Source of the DNA: Undaria pinnatifida
Lineage: Eukaryota; Sar; Phaeophyceae; Laminariales; Alariaceae
Assembly: GCA_012845835.1 (NCBI GenBank)
Contig: JABAKD010000016.1
Span: forward strand, 3,775,859 to 3,839,858
DNA: 64,000 bases
Reading direction: 5' to 3'
The position numbers and the translations under genes are program-made. A model generated the notes under the pieces. The model was not told the DNA's origin. It searched no databases and worked only from the letters and a program-made list of their open reading frames with translations. How positions within the stretch are numbered: the stretch's first letter is position 1; the number at the start of each line of letters is the position of its first letter. Of the stretch, positions 52,890-63,737 are shown piece after piece.

Positions 52890-54060
52890 GAACCAATCAG
52901 CGATCAGCGATCGGCAGCAGCGTTGGGGTTTCCACACCGTGCGGGGCGATGTCGATCCTGGAGAACCATCGTTTTCGTTCACGGGGTGTTGGAGTTGTAG
53001 AGATACTGAGGGATTTATGATCCGGGAATGGGGTACTATCCTACCCGGGTGGCTCTGGCTCTACGCGCTCCAGCCAATGAGCGATCGGCCAACGGGATTG
53101 GAGTTTCGACATCGTGCGGCGGTGGTGCCGACTCGGGAGACTCCCGTTTTCATCCCCGGGTGTCGGGTTTGTAGTGATACGGAGGGAGTTCTGAACCGGG
53201 GATGGGACCCTATCCTCGCCGGGTTGCCGTCGTTTTACCGTCTACGCTGCCCAGCCAATCAGCGTCGGCCCATGGCATTAGGGTTTTCATACCGTGCTCG
53301 GCGGTGTCGACCCGGGAGAACTCTGTTTTCGCCCCCGGGTTGTCGGATTTGTAGAGATACGGAAGAGTGTATGAACCGGGGATGGGGACCCATCCTCCCC
53401 GGGTTGTCCTCGCTCTACACGCGCCAGCCAATGAGCGGCCGACCCGTGGGATTGGGGATTTCCGACCGTGCGGGGCGGTGTCGACCCGGGAGAACTCGAT
53501 TTTCGTCCCCGGGGTGTCGGAATTGTAGAGATATGGAAGGACATATGAACCGGGGATGGGGACCTATCCCCCCGTGTTGCCTTCGCTCTACGCGCCGCAG
53601 CCAATCAGCGATCGGCCCGTGGGATGAGGGTTTCCACACCGTGCGGGGCGGTGTCGACCCGGGAAAAATCGATTTTCGTCCCTGCGGTGTTGTAGAGATA
53701 TGGAAGGATAGCTGACCCGGGTAGAGGTACGGAAGGATATCTGAACCGGGGATGGGGACCTATCCCCCCGTGTTGCCTTCGCTCTACGCGCCCCATCCAA
53801 TCAGCGATCGGCCCGTGGGAATTGGGGTTTCCACACCGTGGACGGCGGTGTCGACTCGGGAGAATTCGATTTTCTTGCCCGGGGTGTTGAAGTTGTAGAT
53901 GTATGGAAGGATGTCTGAACCGGAGATGAGGCCCAATCCTCCCCGGATGCAGCGGGACTGGGGGGGTTGTTCCTCCCGCCGCGCGCGCCTCGCCCCCTGA
54001 TTGGCCGAGGGCGGGTCGGGGGGGAACCCTCGGCCAATAGGATTGGGGCTCAGAAAACGC
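52890..54060 (+). repeat. Tandem array of about 175-bp GC-rich units, each with a CCAAT box
   Basis: At least six units. CCAAT occurs at 52893, 53074, 53255, 53428, 53601 and 53797, mostly as AGCCAATCAGCG or AGCCAATGAGCG, spaced 181, 181, 173, 173 and 196 bp. A reading frame stays open through four units (52939-53715, first codon GTG). It repeats a 58-60 residue module with GCRxCRDTE and NRGWGPILPG. The last unit ends in a hairpin with a 12-bp stem (54000-54011 / 54027-54038) that itself contains ATTGG and CCAAT. Confidence 0.85.
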
Positions 54061-55114
54061 GGGGATGAAAGCCATATGCTTATTGTATTATACCTGGTAC
54101 AAGGTTCTCCTGGGGTTACCCCGGGGGCATCGCTAGTCGAAAAGGGGGCACACGAAAATGATATGTACGTAGATGTCTGAGCTACAAGCACTGCTTTGCT
54201 GCTGTATGCTTCGTTTAACTGGTTTGAGGTCAGACGATGCGTGTTTGATGTCTGTTGCGTTGGACGTGTTAATGTTGCTGTGGTTTGTTTTTTTATCTCC
54301 TGCTCCTGTGCACGAGTCACATACATACACCGTGACTACTGGCACAAAGGCGAGAGCTTGGAGGACCGCGGTCGTTGTATTGCTGCTGCTGTACTGGTGC
54401 TGTAGCTGTATACATACTGGTTTTGTGGCTGCGAGGCTGAGCGGATGTTTTTTCCGAAACAAAACATCGCTTTTCTTAGCCTTGTGTGCCCATGACAGCA
54501 CACACTCCACGTTAAGAAGCTCACGTACATACACGCACAGAAGCACCGTCCGCGGCTGTCACGAAGAGTGCTGCTGCTGCCTAGCAGACAGCAGAGAATA
54601 TTTAAACAGTTGGACTGATGATGTACAGCGGGCGGGAAAGGGGAAGGAAACCAAACATGTGAGAGGGGAGCGGGCTATTTCAAAATTTCAAAAAAATGTT
54701 GGGTTTTCCATGCACCTGCTCGTCTTTACGAGACGGAGCACAACCCCTTGACGAAAAGAGCCGGTTTTAGCGACCTTGAATGTTCAAAGCACCACCACGG
54801 AGCCTGGCTGGAATCCAGGCATGCGACGTGATGTACCGACGACCCCCTTGCTTGCCCCGCAGCCGAAAGTGCGAGAAAAAAACATCAGCCGCCGGAGAAC
54901 ACAATGCCAAAGAGAAAAAAGTGCATGTGTTACGTAGAGCTACTTTTTTTTGTTTTTTTTCGAGAGAGCTTGGTTGGTACATCCCTGGCCTCTCAAGACC
55001 CCCCACTTGGATACCGCCTCCTTCAATTACTTGCGGAACGGTCCAGATTTTCTTTGATTTATTACTTCACGTTTTTTTTTCTTGGTTGCACGAAGTATCA
55101 TCATACCAGGTCCC

Positions 55115-55570
55115 AGCCGAACCAGCTTTGGCCGTCAGCTCAGCTTAGCTCAGCAGCGCAGCGCAGCACTAGCTCAGCAACACAGCGCCGTGCGGTGCCG
55201 TCCGGTGCCGTCCCCTGACGTGCGGGGCGGTACTGTGCGGTGCTGTGCGGTGCTTTGCGTTGCTGTGCCGTGCTGTGCGTTGCTGTGCCGTGCTGCGTGC
55301 TTTTCGGTACTTTCTATTTCGTACAATGCCAGGTATAATTCGAAAATCATAACAGGTGCCGGTACTACTATGTACGCCAGGTTTGTACGTACTACATTTT
55401 CGAACCACAAAGAATGCAAGCCCCGCTCAGCTCAGCCCAGCTATAACAGCTAGGCAGCGCAGCACAGCGCCGCGCGGTGCCGAAAGGTGCCGTGCCTTTT
55501 TGCCTTGTTCTGCGATGCGATGCTGTGCCGTGCTGCGCTGTGCTTTATTTCGAACGTTCAGCACCAGGTA
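55115..55570 (+). repeat. GCTCAGC/GTGCTGTGC-rich repeat, family L copies 2 and 3
   Basis: Two blocks (55115-55330 and 55420-55570) each go from AGCTCAGC words through GCGCAGCACAGCGCCG to GTGCCGTGCTG words and end in TATTTCG followed by a CCAGGTAT motif. Confidence 0.5.
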
Positions 55571-55964
55571 TCATGCGAAGTACCAGGTACCAGGTACCGT
55601 TATGCACGTGCGTACTCATCTTTTTGCTTTCATTTGATTGTCCTCTCTCAATCCTCTTCATGCCGCCCCCCCCCCCCCCGCAAATTGTACCCGCGCTGCC
55701 GATCAGGACGTGACACCGCCAATACGCACAGCACAGCACAGGGCAATCAGCTCTGCACAAGCAGTTCTTGGCATTCCCAAATCGCTAGTTACACCAAAGC
55801 ATGTGCCTTTTCTTTCTGCCCCCTTTCACATTTATTGCGTTTTTCCTTGCGCGAGCGTAGCGAGCGGCGTCAGCCGCCTGCGGAGCGGAGTCCGTGTAGA
55901 CATTTTTTTTTCACTCATCTCTTTTATTTTCTCCGCGCTTTTCCTTTCTTCTTATCCATCCCAA

Positions 55965-56245
55965 CACGTAGCTCAGATCCGGGGTCACCAAGCAGGCTCT
56001 TATTCCCCCCTCCCCACTACGGTACGCGCCTTCTTTTTTATCGCGGGAAGATTCCAGCTATTTATTCCCTCGCAGACTCGCATCAAATTGTCCCTACCCA
56101 CGCTGCAAGGCATTCTCATCAGTTGATTCCATTTTATTTTTGCAAAAAATATACTCAGCAGCCCGACCCACGTGGGAGTCGACCGCAGAACCAGTTCTAG
56201 CAGCGTTCGACGGTAACCACTTGACCACCGGGGCGACCGGCGTTT
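55965..56245 (-). mobile_element. tRNA-derived SINE, family A copy 2
   Basis: Same order as the copy at 45340: tRNA-like head with CGGTGGTCAAGTGGTTACC and CGGTCGACTCCC, then the shared body including CAGATCCGGGGTCACC. Head at the high-coordinate end, so the element points leftward. Confidence 0.65.
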
Positions 56246-56414
56246 ACGGTAGAAAGTAGAAAGCATGCCCGCACGCTCATCCAATGGTCCTTTGGTGTTG
56301 CTGGACAGCAGCTGCAGCAGCCATGGACACGTACAGCAGTATGGGGCTAGGCTGATACGTACGTATGCTGACTTCCGAATTCAAGCTTATCATTCTTTTT
56401 GCGGATGTATAACT

Positions 56415-56582
56415 TGCGTCAGCTATGATGATATACCGGTATACCAGGTATGTGTACCACTTTTGGTTTGTTTGAGTTTTACTTTCCCGGGGTATTCTTC
56501 CATTCCAGAGCGTCTGGAATCTGAAGCCTGTCGTGGTTTCCACGGACTTGGTTATGCGAGTGAATGTGAGAACAACAGCTTG
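56415..56582 (-). repeat. Dispersed repeat, family D inverted copy 3
   Basis: The minus strand shows TGTTCTCACATTCACTCGCA, AACCAAGTCCGTGGAAACCA and GAATACCCCGGGAAAG, more diverged than copies 1 and 2. Confidence 0.5.
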
Positions 56583-56859
56583 ACAGGTGCAACGACCCGA
56601 AGGGCGTGCCGTGCTCGTAGCTCGTAGGGCTGGGAGCTTTGACCACTTGACAATCAAGAATGCACCCACCCTCAGCCCCCGAGCGCACCAGCACGGCACG
56701 CGCGACGGCTCGTTGCACCTGGCATGCACGCATTAATGGCTGCTGCTGCAGCTGCTGTCCACGTACAACCAACAACTAATGGATGAATGTGCGGGCGTGC
56801 TTTACCATGCGTGCAGCAAGCAAATGATGGGTTATTATTCGCCGTCTGCCATGGTAAAA

Positions 56860-57100
56860 TACCCGTAGTAACGCATGAAGATCAAGCAGATGGTTCTTGT
56901 CCGTCTTTGTCGGTAACGAGAGGCGTGAACTCGTGGAGACCGTTGGGCCGTTGTGGTCGGAACAGCCCAGCCTTTTTGGACAGGGGGGTTTAATATTCGG
57001 GTACTTTGTGGGGGTTGAGTAGCCAAAATCGGGTGCACCCGGCGGAATGTGGCCATCGTCGGGTGGTGGCCAGCGTCGGCCAATCAGATGACGTCCTGCG
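56860..57100 (-). repeat. Family M repeat with protein-like stretch, copy 2
   Basis: Inverted counterpart of 51400-51690. Nucleotide similarity covers ATTGGCC..CGCTGGCCACC at one end through AAGACGGACAAGAACCATCT at the other. Confidence 0.45.
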
Positions 57101-57892
57101 GTCGTTGCGGTCTCTGAAATAGAAAGGTGATTTCGGCCACAAAGGCAGCGGGTATGCCCGATTTTTTTTATTACACATGCGGTAGGTGCCAACCCAGCCC
57201 AATCGGCCACCGGTCGAGTTATCTCGTCTCTTGCTGTAACACGTGATTCTGTACTGGTATTTCTTTACTGTCCCGTCTTTGGAGTGTCTACTGCCGGTAC
57301 TAGCAGTATATCCGGTGATGACAGATGGGCGGGGATGTTAGGACTATAATAGTAACGACGTAACGACGGTCTCAATCGTCAAGCAGCAGGCAGCAGACCG
57401 CAGACAGACTCTGCCATGCTGTTATACGTATTATACGTAGAGTGTAGCGGTGCAGAGCCTATTTGGCACTGCTGCTGCTAACGCTGATACCTGGTAGCTG
57501 ACAGGCCGGTTGGTAGCTGGACAGCTTGGCCAGGACACTATTGATTGTAGCTGCTAGATGCTGCTGCATGTGCACAAGCTTCTGTGTGCTCGTATAATAT
57601 GCACAACGGTACCACACGACGCTACCCCAGCTCCGCCCTAAGCATAAAAACCGTGCCAGGATCGTGGAAGCAGACATCCTTGCGGTTGGCAAGTGTCCGC
57701 ATTCCACTGGATCACCTTACAATCGGTATGCCTGTATCTGGTATGGACGATGGCAGTAACAGGTACGCGTGAATGCCAAGAGCTCCTCGTTGACCACACG
57801 ACAATGGCAGCCCAGCCCGTTTTCTGGAACTGGAGGAGCTATCGCTGCTCCTTGTTTTTTGAGCAGTTTTTTTAATTTTATCTTTTCTCCAG

Positions 57893-58245
57893 CTCAACTC
57901 GAGTTTACCCTCGGCGACGTTCTGGACACGCGGTGATCACGGGTGTTTTTCTTTCTCCCCCGAAGTACTTTCCTTTAGTTTTGTCCGGGGTGCGATTCAG
58001 AATTCCCACTTTTTAGCTTTTGATGCTCGTCGATTTTCATCGAACTGGAGATTTTTGCTACATTGAACTGGATTTTTTTGCTAGATCACATTTTCTCGCG
58101 CTTTCCGCTCGCCAATTTCACGCAAAGAAAAGGTCCCTACGTGTGATATCATATACGCGAGCACGAGTATGCACTCGGTGAGACTTGAACCCGCGACCTT
58201 GACATCAGTTGGTACGATATTCACCTATTAATACTACTCCATCCG
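57893..58245 (-). mobile_element. tRNA-related SINE, family B copy 5
   Basis: Head GCGGGTTCAAGTCTCACC on the minus strand, then body and tail as in the other copies, moderately diverged. Confidence 0.6.
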
Positions 58246-58267
58246 GGACCATGGTTGAGAGTGTACC

Positions 58268-58462
58268 AGGTATCATACATACACCCTGTTGACCCTGGTA
58301 CAAGCTGCATTGTAGTTCCACGGGGAGTCGCCGACCTATATCCTTAATGAGGACACACACCCAGTAATACGCGCGATCGGAGTATCACACACAGCTTGCA
58401 AATATGAGTTTTGACGAAATCTTCGATCTCACAGCTGGAGTGTATTTTTTATTTTCATAATA
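58268..58462 (+). repeat. Dispersed repeat, family C copy 5
   Basis: Opposite orientation to the other copies; the plus strand reads [15 protein letters not shown] from an ATG at 58405 and then stops after about three more codons. Confidence 0.6.
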
Positions 58463-60127
58463 TATGTATATGTACTCTACAGCCCCCCTCAAGAGGATGA
58501 GTCCCACGCGAAACTCTGCCTGAGAATTACGGGGAAGTACGAATTTGGGGGTAAATTACGAGGAAGTTCAAGTGTGCTACACTCGGTTTCTTGAAAATGA
58601 AATCCAGCCTGGGCTAGTACCCAGGTCTCCTTAGAGGACCGGTGCTGTGGTACAGCAGCAGCGGCAGCAGCTGAAGCAGCACCACCAACGCGAAAGGCTA
58701 AAAACCCAACCTGTGCCTTGTTGTGGTACTTGGTATTATGTGTATGTAATCTATCGTAGCTGCAGTGTAGACGTTCCAAGCGGCGTCGGCGCGTAGTTCA
58801 GCCACCGCACAAGCGAAAGCATTGGGCATAAACGCCCGTTCTTTTCGTGCCACGAGATGTAAGAACATAGAAACCGATAAGAGCGTCAAAACCAACGGTT
58901 ACATTGATACAACTATTATGTCGATATGAGAGTCATGGCGTCGTTGTTCGCTGTCATCGTTTTGAGTGGTCAGCTGCTAGTTGCGGTAATGACGGCCAAA
59001 GTATTCTAGTTCAATATCATATCAGGTTTTGACTCACGCGTGACCGGTGTATTGCGCAGCGTGCAATGAGTATCGACCCTAAATTTGTCGAACTCACAGC
59101 TGACGTTATTATAATTACTTTATAAAAAATAAAAAATAAAAAATCGCTTTATGGCAAAGGCAACTTGAAGAACTGGCAACAACGCCAAAGACAAATCCTA
59201 GTCGGGGGCAGAATCATGACCAGTTTGGAGCTATAATACACTTGATTTTTAGTATAGAGGGTGGTCTGGCTGCTTGATGAGGGGATAATACACCTAGCAC
59301 CCAACTTAGGAAGACAAGAGGAGTCCCACGACACGCTCGCCGCATGCTACTACTGCTGTTTCTTCGTTTATGCTTACTGTTGTATGCTCCGAGGGACGGG
59401 TAGCCATGTCACCATACTTGCTTTTATGTGTCGGGTGTCATTTTTAATTCGATTGTCGAAACAGCAGCACAAGCTGCCATCACCTCCGGCGGCCTTGGCA
59501 ACGGCAGCGCAAGCTGCCGCGACCCACGGCTGTCGTGCCCACGTCAGCGCGAACATGCCGTATCCTACTGACGCACGAGGATGTCGACCCGCCGTGGTCC
59601 TGAGCTGGTGATCAGTTGCGGCGGAGATAGCCACTCGTCTTTCCGCTCGGTGTGGGACTTTCGTGAATCCACTCGTTAACAACAACCCAGGCTATGTCTC
59701 CCCTCGGCCTAATTTTTTGCGTGGACGAGATAATGGTGCCGATTAATATTATAGATATACTACATTTTTGCCGCGTTGATGCTTAACTGTTTTGATCTGT
59801 TGGATACTTGAAAACTTGTGCTAGTGTAGACGCTTCTTGTACGTACGAGTAGTATAAATAATTGATTCAGTACAGCAGTGCAGCTCTTTCGCACCCAGTA
59901 GGTTGGGCAGATGTTGGACTATCCCGATTCAGTTGCTGTGCGTTTTTTTTTCCTCTCGTCTCGTAATTGTGACGTGCCCTCTATACCCCAATGAGTTGAG
60001 CTGGTTTCCCTGTCGTAACATGAAATATCAGCACCGACACTGAGTACGCTGAGTGCCGTTGGATTGAAATAACGGTTTCATGTCAAGACAAAATAATTTT
60101 ACCAACAGAGTTGGTGTTGATGGTTAA
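58463..60127. other. Spacer, no recognised gene
   Basis: CAG/CTG-rich patches near 58640-58680 and 59460-59530. No splice-consistent coding series or repeat shared with the rest of the window was seen. Confidence 0.45.
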
Positions 60128-60440
60128 TAGTGTGTTCGCGATGTACCAACCTTGTGTTGGTATGAATTGGGTAGGAAAACACACTAGGAATGGTATTGAA
60201 ACCGTCGAACGTCGCAATCCAAGGCCGACCCAACCCAACCCACGAAGAATCAGCCCAAAAATTGGTCAAGAAATACGTTTTCCCATAGACTATACCTTTC
60301 TTCATTTTTTCTGACCCAAGTTTTCCATGAATTGGTTGGCCTTGGACTATGAAACACGTCATGTCAATACCATTTTTTGCTTTTTTCCCGACCCAATGGA
60401 GGTTGGAAATCGCAATCATGTTATTGTTGGCTGTGGTTCT
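60128..60440. mobile_element. Palindromic MITE, family I copy 2
   Basis: Full-length match to the element at 8388-8692, with the same internal inverted symmetry (GGCCGACCCAACCCAAC against GAATTGGTTGGCCTTGG). No coding capacity is seen. Confidence 0.6.
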
Positions 60441-60917
60441 CACATTAGCTCACGTCCACAATGTAAGCCCCTAACCACGAAAAGGGACAAAAGGGCGCTG
60501 TCTTGTGACAAGACTGGTACGTGCTGCGTAAAAATAGTGACGCACCGGCCCGGTACGGCTACTGCTGTGGGAAATAATGTACAAATATCGAACCAGGCAG
60601 TAGAAGATATTTCAATCAGTACGCATAGGCAGTACACACGAAAAGCAATAGACTTATAGGCAGTGCAGCAGCACTAATCCTTGCTGTTGTTCTATAAGAA
60701 TTATATAATAATCCCTTTTCGGACGCGTGTTGCTTCAATGCTGGGGTAAGAAGTAAATGCCACGCACTCGTGCTAAGATAAATGACCTACCCATGGTATA
60801 TAATGTTACACACAGTATTTTTCTACTTCGTACTACGCAGCGAATACCTCAGCATTTCGAAGGTTCGAAGTATGGATTTTCTGGTGTAGTTTTAATCACC
60901 ACTTTCACTTTCCATCT

Positions 60918-61262
60918 CAACTCGTAAGAGGTTTACCCTTAAGCGACCTTCTCGACAACCTACCCGTGGTTGCAGGTGTCTTGCCTTCTCCCCCCCCCCC
61001 CGGTACACGATGCCTTCGTTTTTATCGCGCATAGGGTTCGGCATCGTACCCACTTTTCAGCATTTTGTGCTCGTGGATTTTCATCGAATTTTTGCCATGA
61101 TAACGCACGCTCTCGCGGTTTCCGCTAGTCGTCTTTTTGCGCAAGAAAAAGTCCCTATGCGCTGTAAGCACGAGAGTATGCACTGTAAATGGGGAGGATT
61201 CGAACCCGCATCATTTGACTTTAGTAAGGACGAGATTCATCTGCCACTCCACGGGGGACGCC
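60918..61262 (-). mobile_element. tRNA-related SINE, family B copy 6
   Basis: Head GCGGGTTCGAATCCTCCCC, body with TTTTTCTTGCGCAAAAAG and tail GGTAAACCTCTTACGAG, all read on the minus strand. Closely similar to the copy at 44093. Confidence 0.65.
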
Positions 61263-61583
61263 TGGTGTATTATATGCATACTTCGAAGCATATAATACCT
61301 GGTATATACGTACCTAGTGCATGCGTATTAATTTACGAGTGTTGCTTTATTTCTGCTCGAGATCGGTATATGATTATTCCCGCCGTTTACGCAGGCCATA
61401 CGGTCTACCGCCCGGTGTTGTTCCACGATTTGGAACACTTGGAACCGATGTCTTATAGCAGCACCAGGTACAGCAGTGTAAAATAAAAATACCATTTGAC
61501 ACCGCTGGTGCTGCTACTATCGCTTTCCTCTTGGTGTTTTTGGCTTCAAATAAGTGACGTCGGGTTTTTGCACCTAGACAGAC

Positions 61584-62508
61584 TTAACCCCGTTAGAGCC
61601 CCCAAATCCCTCCCTGTACTAACTTCGAGTAAATTTTCCCCAAAAAGGGTTTCCAGTTGTGAAGGGGTTAATGAACCCTTTTACCAAATGGAACAAAATC
61701 CCACGCTAAGTCCAAGTAGAACGTCCACGAAAACATGGGCGCACTCCACTTCGAAAGGGGGGTCTAGTCGAAGGCAAACGCAGATGCAGAAAACCTGTCC
61801 AGGCTAGAAGCAGATGGTGCACGTGCGACTACGGGTAGAGAGCGACAAGTTTGCGGAGGTGTGGCGTTTGGACTGAAAAGGGTTACACCGGTATTATACC
61901 GGTGGTCAGACGTGCCTGGTTTCAAGATAAAGCAGTGACGCCACCAAGGGAAGTTGAAGTTAGCGCTGAAGCAAGCATTGCTGGCAGCGCGTATTTCGTC
62001 GTTCTTACTGCTCTTGTTGTGGTTGCTGTTGGGATCGTACGACGTAGCTGAGAGCTTTGCTGCTGCTGCTGCTACTGCTGCTACTGCTGCTGCTGCTACT
62101 GCTGCTGCTGTTGCTGTGGTTGCTGTTGAATCGTTTGCCGTTATTGTTTCCCCGGAACCGTAACATTGTTGTTGGACCGTCCCCCATTTCACAGCAGCCG
62201 AGTGCAATATACTCGTAGTTGGAGTGATTGCTGTCATACCTAATATTTATAAAAATATGTATCGTCTTGAAAAGCGAACCCTACTACACCCGTACAGCAG
62301 TATGTCTACAACTGTTCAACATATACAGTATATATATTCTTATCCTAGAATTATCTAAAAACGAAATCTGACCCATGTTACAGTACAGGTGCACTATTTT
62401 GTTTCTAATATTTTCCTGCTTAACGCCTTCACTATTGGAAACCCTTTTTGGGGACAAATTTACTTAAAGTTAGTATAGGGAGGGATTTTGGGGCGCTAAA
62501 GGGGTTAA
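61584..62508. mobile_element. TTAA-bounded inverted-repeat pair, piggyBac-like MITE(s)
   Basis: Arms 61584-61671 and 62420-62508 are inverted copies of about 88 bp. The outer ends read TTAA-CCCC and GGGG-TTAA. TTAA target duplication and a CCC start are hallmarks of piggyBac transposons. Each arm also ends inward in TTAA preceded by CCTTC or GAAGG, so the arms could instead be two separate 88-bp elements in opposite orientation. The interior has a CTG/CTA-rich microsatellite (62061-62122) and no recognisable transposase. Confidence 0.6.
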
Positions 62509-62539
62509 CCCGTAAAACGATTTTTGAGAACACTTAAAA

Positions 62540-62660
62540 GTGCTCGTATGCAATGAGCTATCCCATGGCCTACAGTAGGTATATACACCACGAAAATTTT
62601 TGCAAAAAAAAAAAAGGACGATTTTGGGTTAAGGAACCCCCGCCATTCTTCAGCCGTCCA
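62540..62660 (+). repeat. Dispersed repeat, family K copy 4
   Basis: CCCATGGCCTACAGTAGGTA, GGACGATTTTGGGTTAAGGA and CCCCCGCCATTC; it starts about 30 bp beyond the right TTAA arm. Confidence 0.45.
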
Positions 62661-62995
62661 GAAAAATGATTCAGCCAAAAATTGCTGCCTCTATCGGAGC
62701 CCGTGCCATGCACTACCTGCTACCTGCTACCAGGCACCTGGTACCTGGTACCTGGTACAGTTTTATCTTGTGAGCCTACGATTTGAGTACTTTAGTTGCT
62801 TTCGTTTTTTTTTTTTGCGCCTGTACGTGCGGTACGTAGGTGATAAAATCTGCTCAACGTAGGCAACGCCGTTTTCCCGCCAACGGAGGATACTTTTTTT
62901 TATGCATATCCTGAGGGGAGGGAACCGTTTTCGGTTACAGTTAAGAGGCGGTGCTCGCGTGCATCGGAGATCTCTCCGTAGATAGGGAACATACC

Positions 62996-63480
62996 ATGTA
63001 TGCACCCCGACCCCCACCCCCACTCCCACCCTCACCCCCACCCGCACCCCCACCCACTCCTACACTCACAATTTCGACCTCGCCTGCACCTCCGCCTCCT
63101 CTCCCCTCCGCCTCCACCCCCATCTCGCTCCTCCCTCCCCGACCCCGATCCCCACCCCCGCCTCCACCTTCACCCCCCCCCTCGCCTCCACCCTCCCCTC
63201 CACCCCCCCCCCCCCCAATCCCGACCCCCACTCCCACTCCCACTCCCATACACTCCGCCTCCACCGTCGCCTCCATTCCCCCCATCCCCACCGCTACCCC
63301 CACCCCCTACCCGTACCCCTACCCCCGCCCCCGCCCCCACCCCCACCCCTACCCCCACCCCCACCCCCAACCCACGCCCACTTCCACCCCCGCCCCTACC
63401 CCTACTCTCCAGTCCCCACCCGTACCCCCACGTACCCCCACACCGACCTCGACCCCAACCCCCGCCCCCGCCCCCGCCCC
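62996..63480 (+). repeat. Strand-asymmetric C-rich tract
   Basis: About 485 bases built of CCCC, CCCAC, CCTCC and CCGC words with almost no G runs. The minus strand would be a long G-quadruplex-prone sequence. The Pro-rich open frames across it are simple-sequence artefacts. It doubles as a giant pyrimidine tract in front of the exon at 63496. Confidence 0.85.
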
Positions 63481-63495
63481 TGCCGCTGTCAACAG

Positions 63496-63737
63496 AAGAA
63501 GCGCCTCGCGTCGCCTCAGGGCCGTGAAAAGACGACCAAAAACAAGCGGGCCAGAGGAAACCACCACCGCCGTGTTTCTGCTGCTGCTGCCGCGTCTCCC
63601 ATTACTACTGGTGGTGGAGCTAGTGCGGGCGGCGGTGCTAGTGGTGCTAGTGGTACTGGTGCTGGTAAGGGAAGCGCCAACGCTCCGGGCATTGAAGACG
63701 AGACCCCGATGGATGACGGTCAAGGAGAGCCTTTAGC
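63496..63737 (+). CDS. Probable internal exon of an unrecognised gene running off the right edge
   Basis: A 484-base C-rich stretch ends in ctgtcaacag, a good acceptor. The frame then stays open for 80 codons to a gtgagt donor, leaving in phase 2. The peptide is basic at first (KKRLASPQGREKTTKNKRAR, then GNHHRR), passes through an Ala/Gly/Ser-rich linker and ends acidic (IEDETPMDDGQGEPLA). That composition suggests a disordered, nuclear-type region; no family is recognised. No convincing next exon is seen before the window ends. A non-coding origin cannot be excluded. Confidence 0.45.

Noticed and set aside
62951-63736. 261-codon Pro-rich plus-strand frame and its Gly-rich counterpart
   Set aside because: Almost all of it is the C-rich tract. 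Only the last 242 bases, in another frame, have exon-like splice sites.
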